Assembly: GCA_025890175.1 (NCBI GenBank)
Contig: JANPYM010000002.1
Span: forward strand, 3,159,077-3,223,076
DNA: 64,000 bases
DNA from: Ciborinia camelliae
Lineage: Eukaryota > Ascomycota > Leotiomycetes > Helotiales > Sclerotiniaceae
Direction: 5' to 3'
A model generated the notes under the pieces. It worked only from the letters and a program-made list of their open reading frames with translations. It searched no databases and had not been told where the DNA came from. A program made the position numbers and the translations under genes. Positions within the stretch are counted from its first letter, which is position 1; each line of letters opens with the position of its first letter. Positions 63,197-64,000 of this stretch are shown here, in pieces.

Positions 63197-64000
63197 ATGG
63201 AATCCATATCTAGAATATCCAGCTTGCTGGAAAGTGGTAAGGACCTTTTCTTTTCCTGCTTCACCGTATAGAAATGTGAATTTGCGAGGATGTGGCACAA
63301 CGATTTCATGCTAACAGTGACAATAGCAAGGGAGCTCACACTCGATGCTGCGCAGTCTGCGAGGAGCTCTCGAGGGGGAGGGGCGCTGAAGACGTTGCCG
63401 CCGCACCAGATTAAGAAGTTATTGGATAGTAGACATGAGAGGGAGGTACTGGAGGGGTTGAGGAAGGTCATCTCTGTACGTTTCCCCGGTTTCCTGCGCA
63501 TTCCTGCCAGCTCTATACGTAGTGGAATTCTGGGTCTGAAAGAGTATAGAGAGACAAGCTCTAACAGGACTCGCAGATGATGTACCGTTCCCAACCATGC
63601 CTCACATTCTTCTCCTCCGTCGTAAAGAACGTTGCATCCCCGAATATCGAGATCAAAAAACTGGTTTACATTTATCTCCTTAACCATGCGGAACAAGAGC
63701 CCGACCTGGCCCTCCTCTCTATAAACACCATTCAAAAGTCCCTTTCAGATGGCAACCCGCAAGTCCGAGCCCTGGCACTCAAAACTATGTCTGGCATTCG
63801 TGTGCCTGTTATCAGTCAGATCGTATCGCTAGCCATTAAGAAAGGGCTGGGGGATATGAGTCCATTTGTTAGGAAAGCCGCAGCTTTGGCTATACCGAAG
63901 TGCTATAGATTAGATCCGAATACTCTCCCACAGCTACTAGACTATCTATCGACTCTACTTGGGGACCGACAATACTACGTAGCCGGTGCAGCAGTAACTG
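63197..64000 (+). CDS. AP-3 complex beta subunit (beta-adaptin), 5' part only
   Basis: Large subunit of the AP-3 clathrin-adaptor-like complex, which sorts cargo from Golgi/endosomes to the vacuole. Exons 63197-63236, 63327-63475 and 63577 onward; the last runs off the window. Introns are 90 and 101 bp, both with CTAAC branch points. Translation starts MESISRISSLLESARELTL and continues RHEREVLEGLRKVISMMYRS. It then enters adaptin HEAT repeats: KKLVYIYLLNHAEQEPDLAL, SLSDGNPQVRALALKTMSGI and MSPFVRKAAALAIPKCYRLD, typical of adaptin beta N-termini. The ISMMYRSQP step at the exon-2/3 junction resembles the AP-3 rather than AP-1/AP-2 family. About 200 residues are present here. Confidence 0.9.

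Noticed and set aside
63178..63735. 185-codon minus-strand frame
   Set aside because: Antisense of the apl6 exons and introns, which have clear adaptin content.

Overview
This window looks like nuclear DNA of a filamentous ascomycete (Pezizomycotina), most likely a Leotiomycetes/Helotiales-type fungus such as a Botrytis or Sclerotinia relative. The lineage is inferred from overall character, not from any search. The evidence is short (about 48-120 bp) GT-AG introns with CTAAC/CTGAC branch points, long AT-rich intergenic stretches full of ACCT/AGGT microsatellites, and fungus-specific proteins (SreA-type GATA factor, fused Egt1, OPT transporter). There are no operons; each gene has its own promoter. 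No rRNA, tRNA, CRISPR array or intact transposase was recognised.

Left end (1-5.3 kb): a 1.68-kb segment is present twice on either side of a 10-N gap, almost certainly an assembly duplication. A 391-bp foldback element (3584-3974) follows. A 1220-codon single-exon gene (5304-8966, minus) resembles folliculin-interacting protein/Lst4, a TORC1-pathway component.

Middle (9-38 kb): a gene-poor, decay-rich accessory stretch. It holds a protein-kinase relic with several frameshifts, a lost splice donor and a lost catalytic-loop lysine (12.4-14.4 kb). It also holds an F-box pseudogene with a frameshift and two stops (20.5-22.2 kb). Intact genes are a six-exon OPT oligopeptide transporter (22.9-25.7 kb), a BTB/POZ protein (28.8-30.1 kb) with a nearby paralogue lacking the BTB domain (27.0-27.8 kb), and a four-exon D-amino-acid oxidase (30.7-32.0 kb). 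The transporter and oxidase would suit use of external peptides and D-amino acids, but their link is only proximity.

Right part (38-64 kb): conserved eukaryotic genes. These are TVP15 (seven exons for 127 residues, one exon of 15 nt), the iron-responsive GATA repressor sreA, a 9-kb gene-free repeat-rich stretch upstream of sreA, and an unrecognised charged protein of about 494 residues. Then come egt1 (ergothioneine synthesis, 11 exons including 14- and 22-nt exons, 898 residues), the kinetochore gene nuf2, an unrecognised 277-residue protein, and the 5' part of the AP-3 beta adaptin gene apl6, which runs off the window.

The exon models given here were spliced by hand. For opt, BTB, DAO, tvp15, sreA, egt1 and nuf2 the summed exons are a multiple of three with one uninterrupted reading frame. 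I found no clearly new biological system; the most unusual items are the kinase relic, the BTB-less paralogue, the GC-AG intron and the micro-exons.
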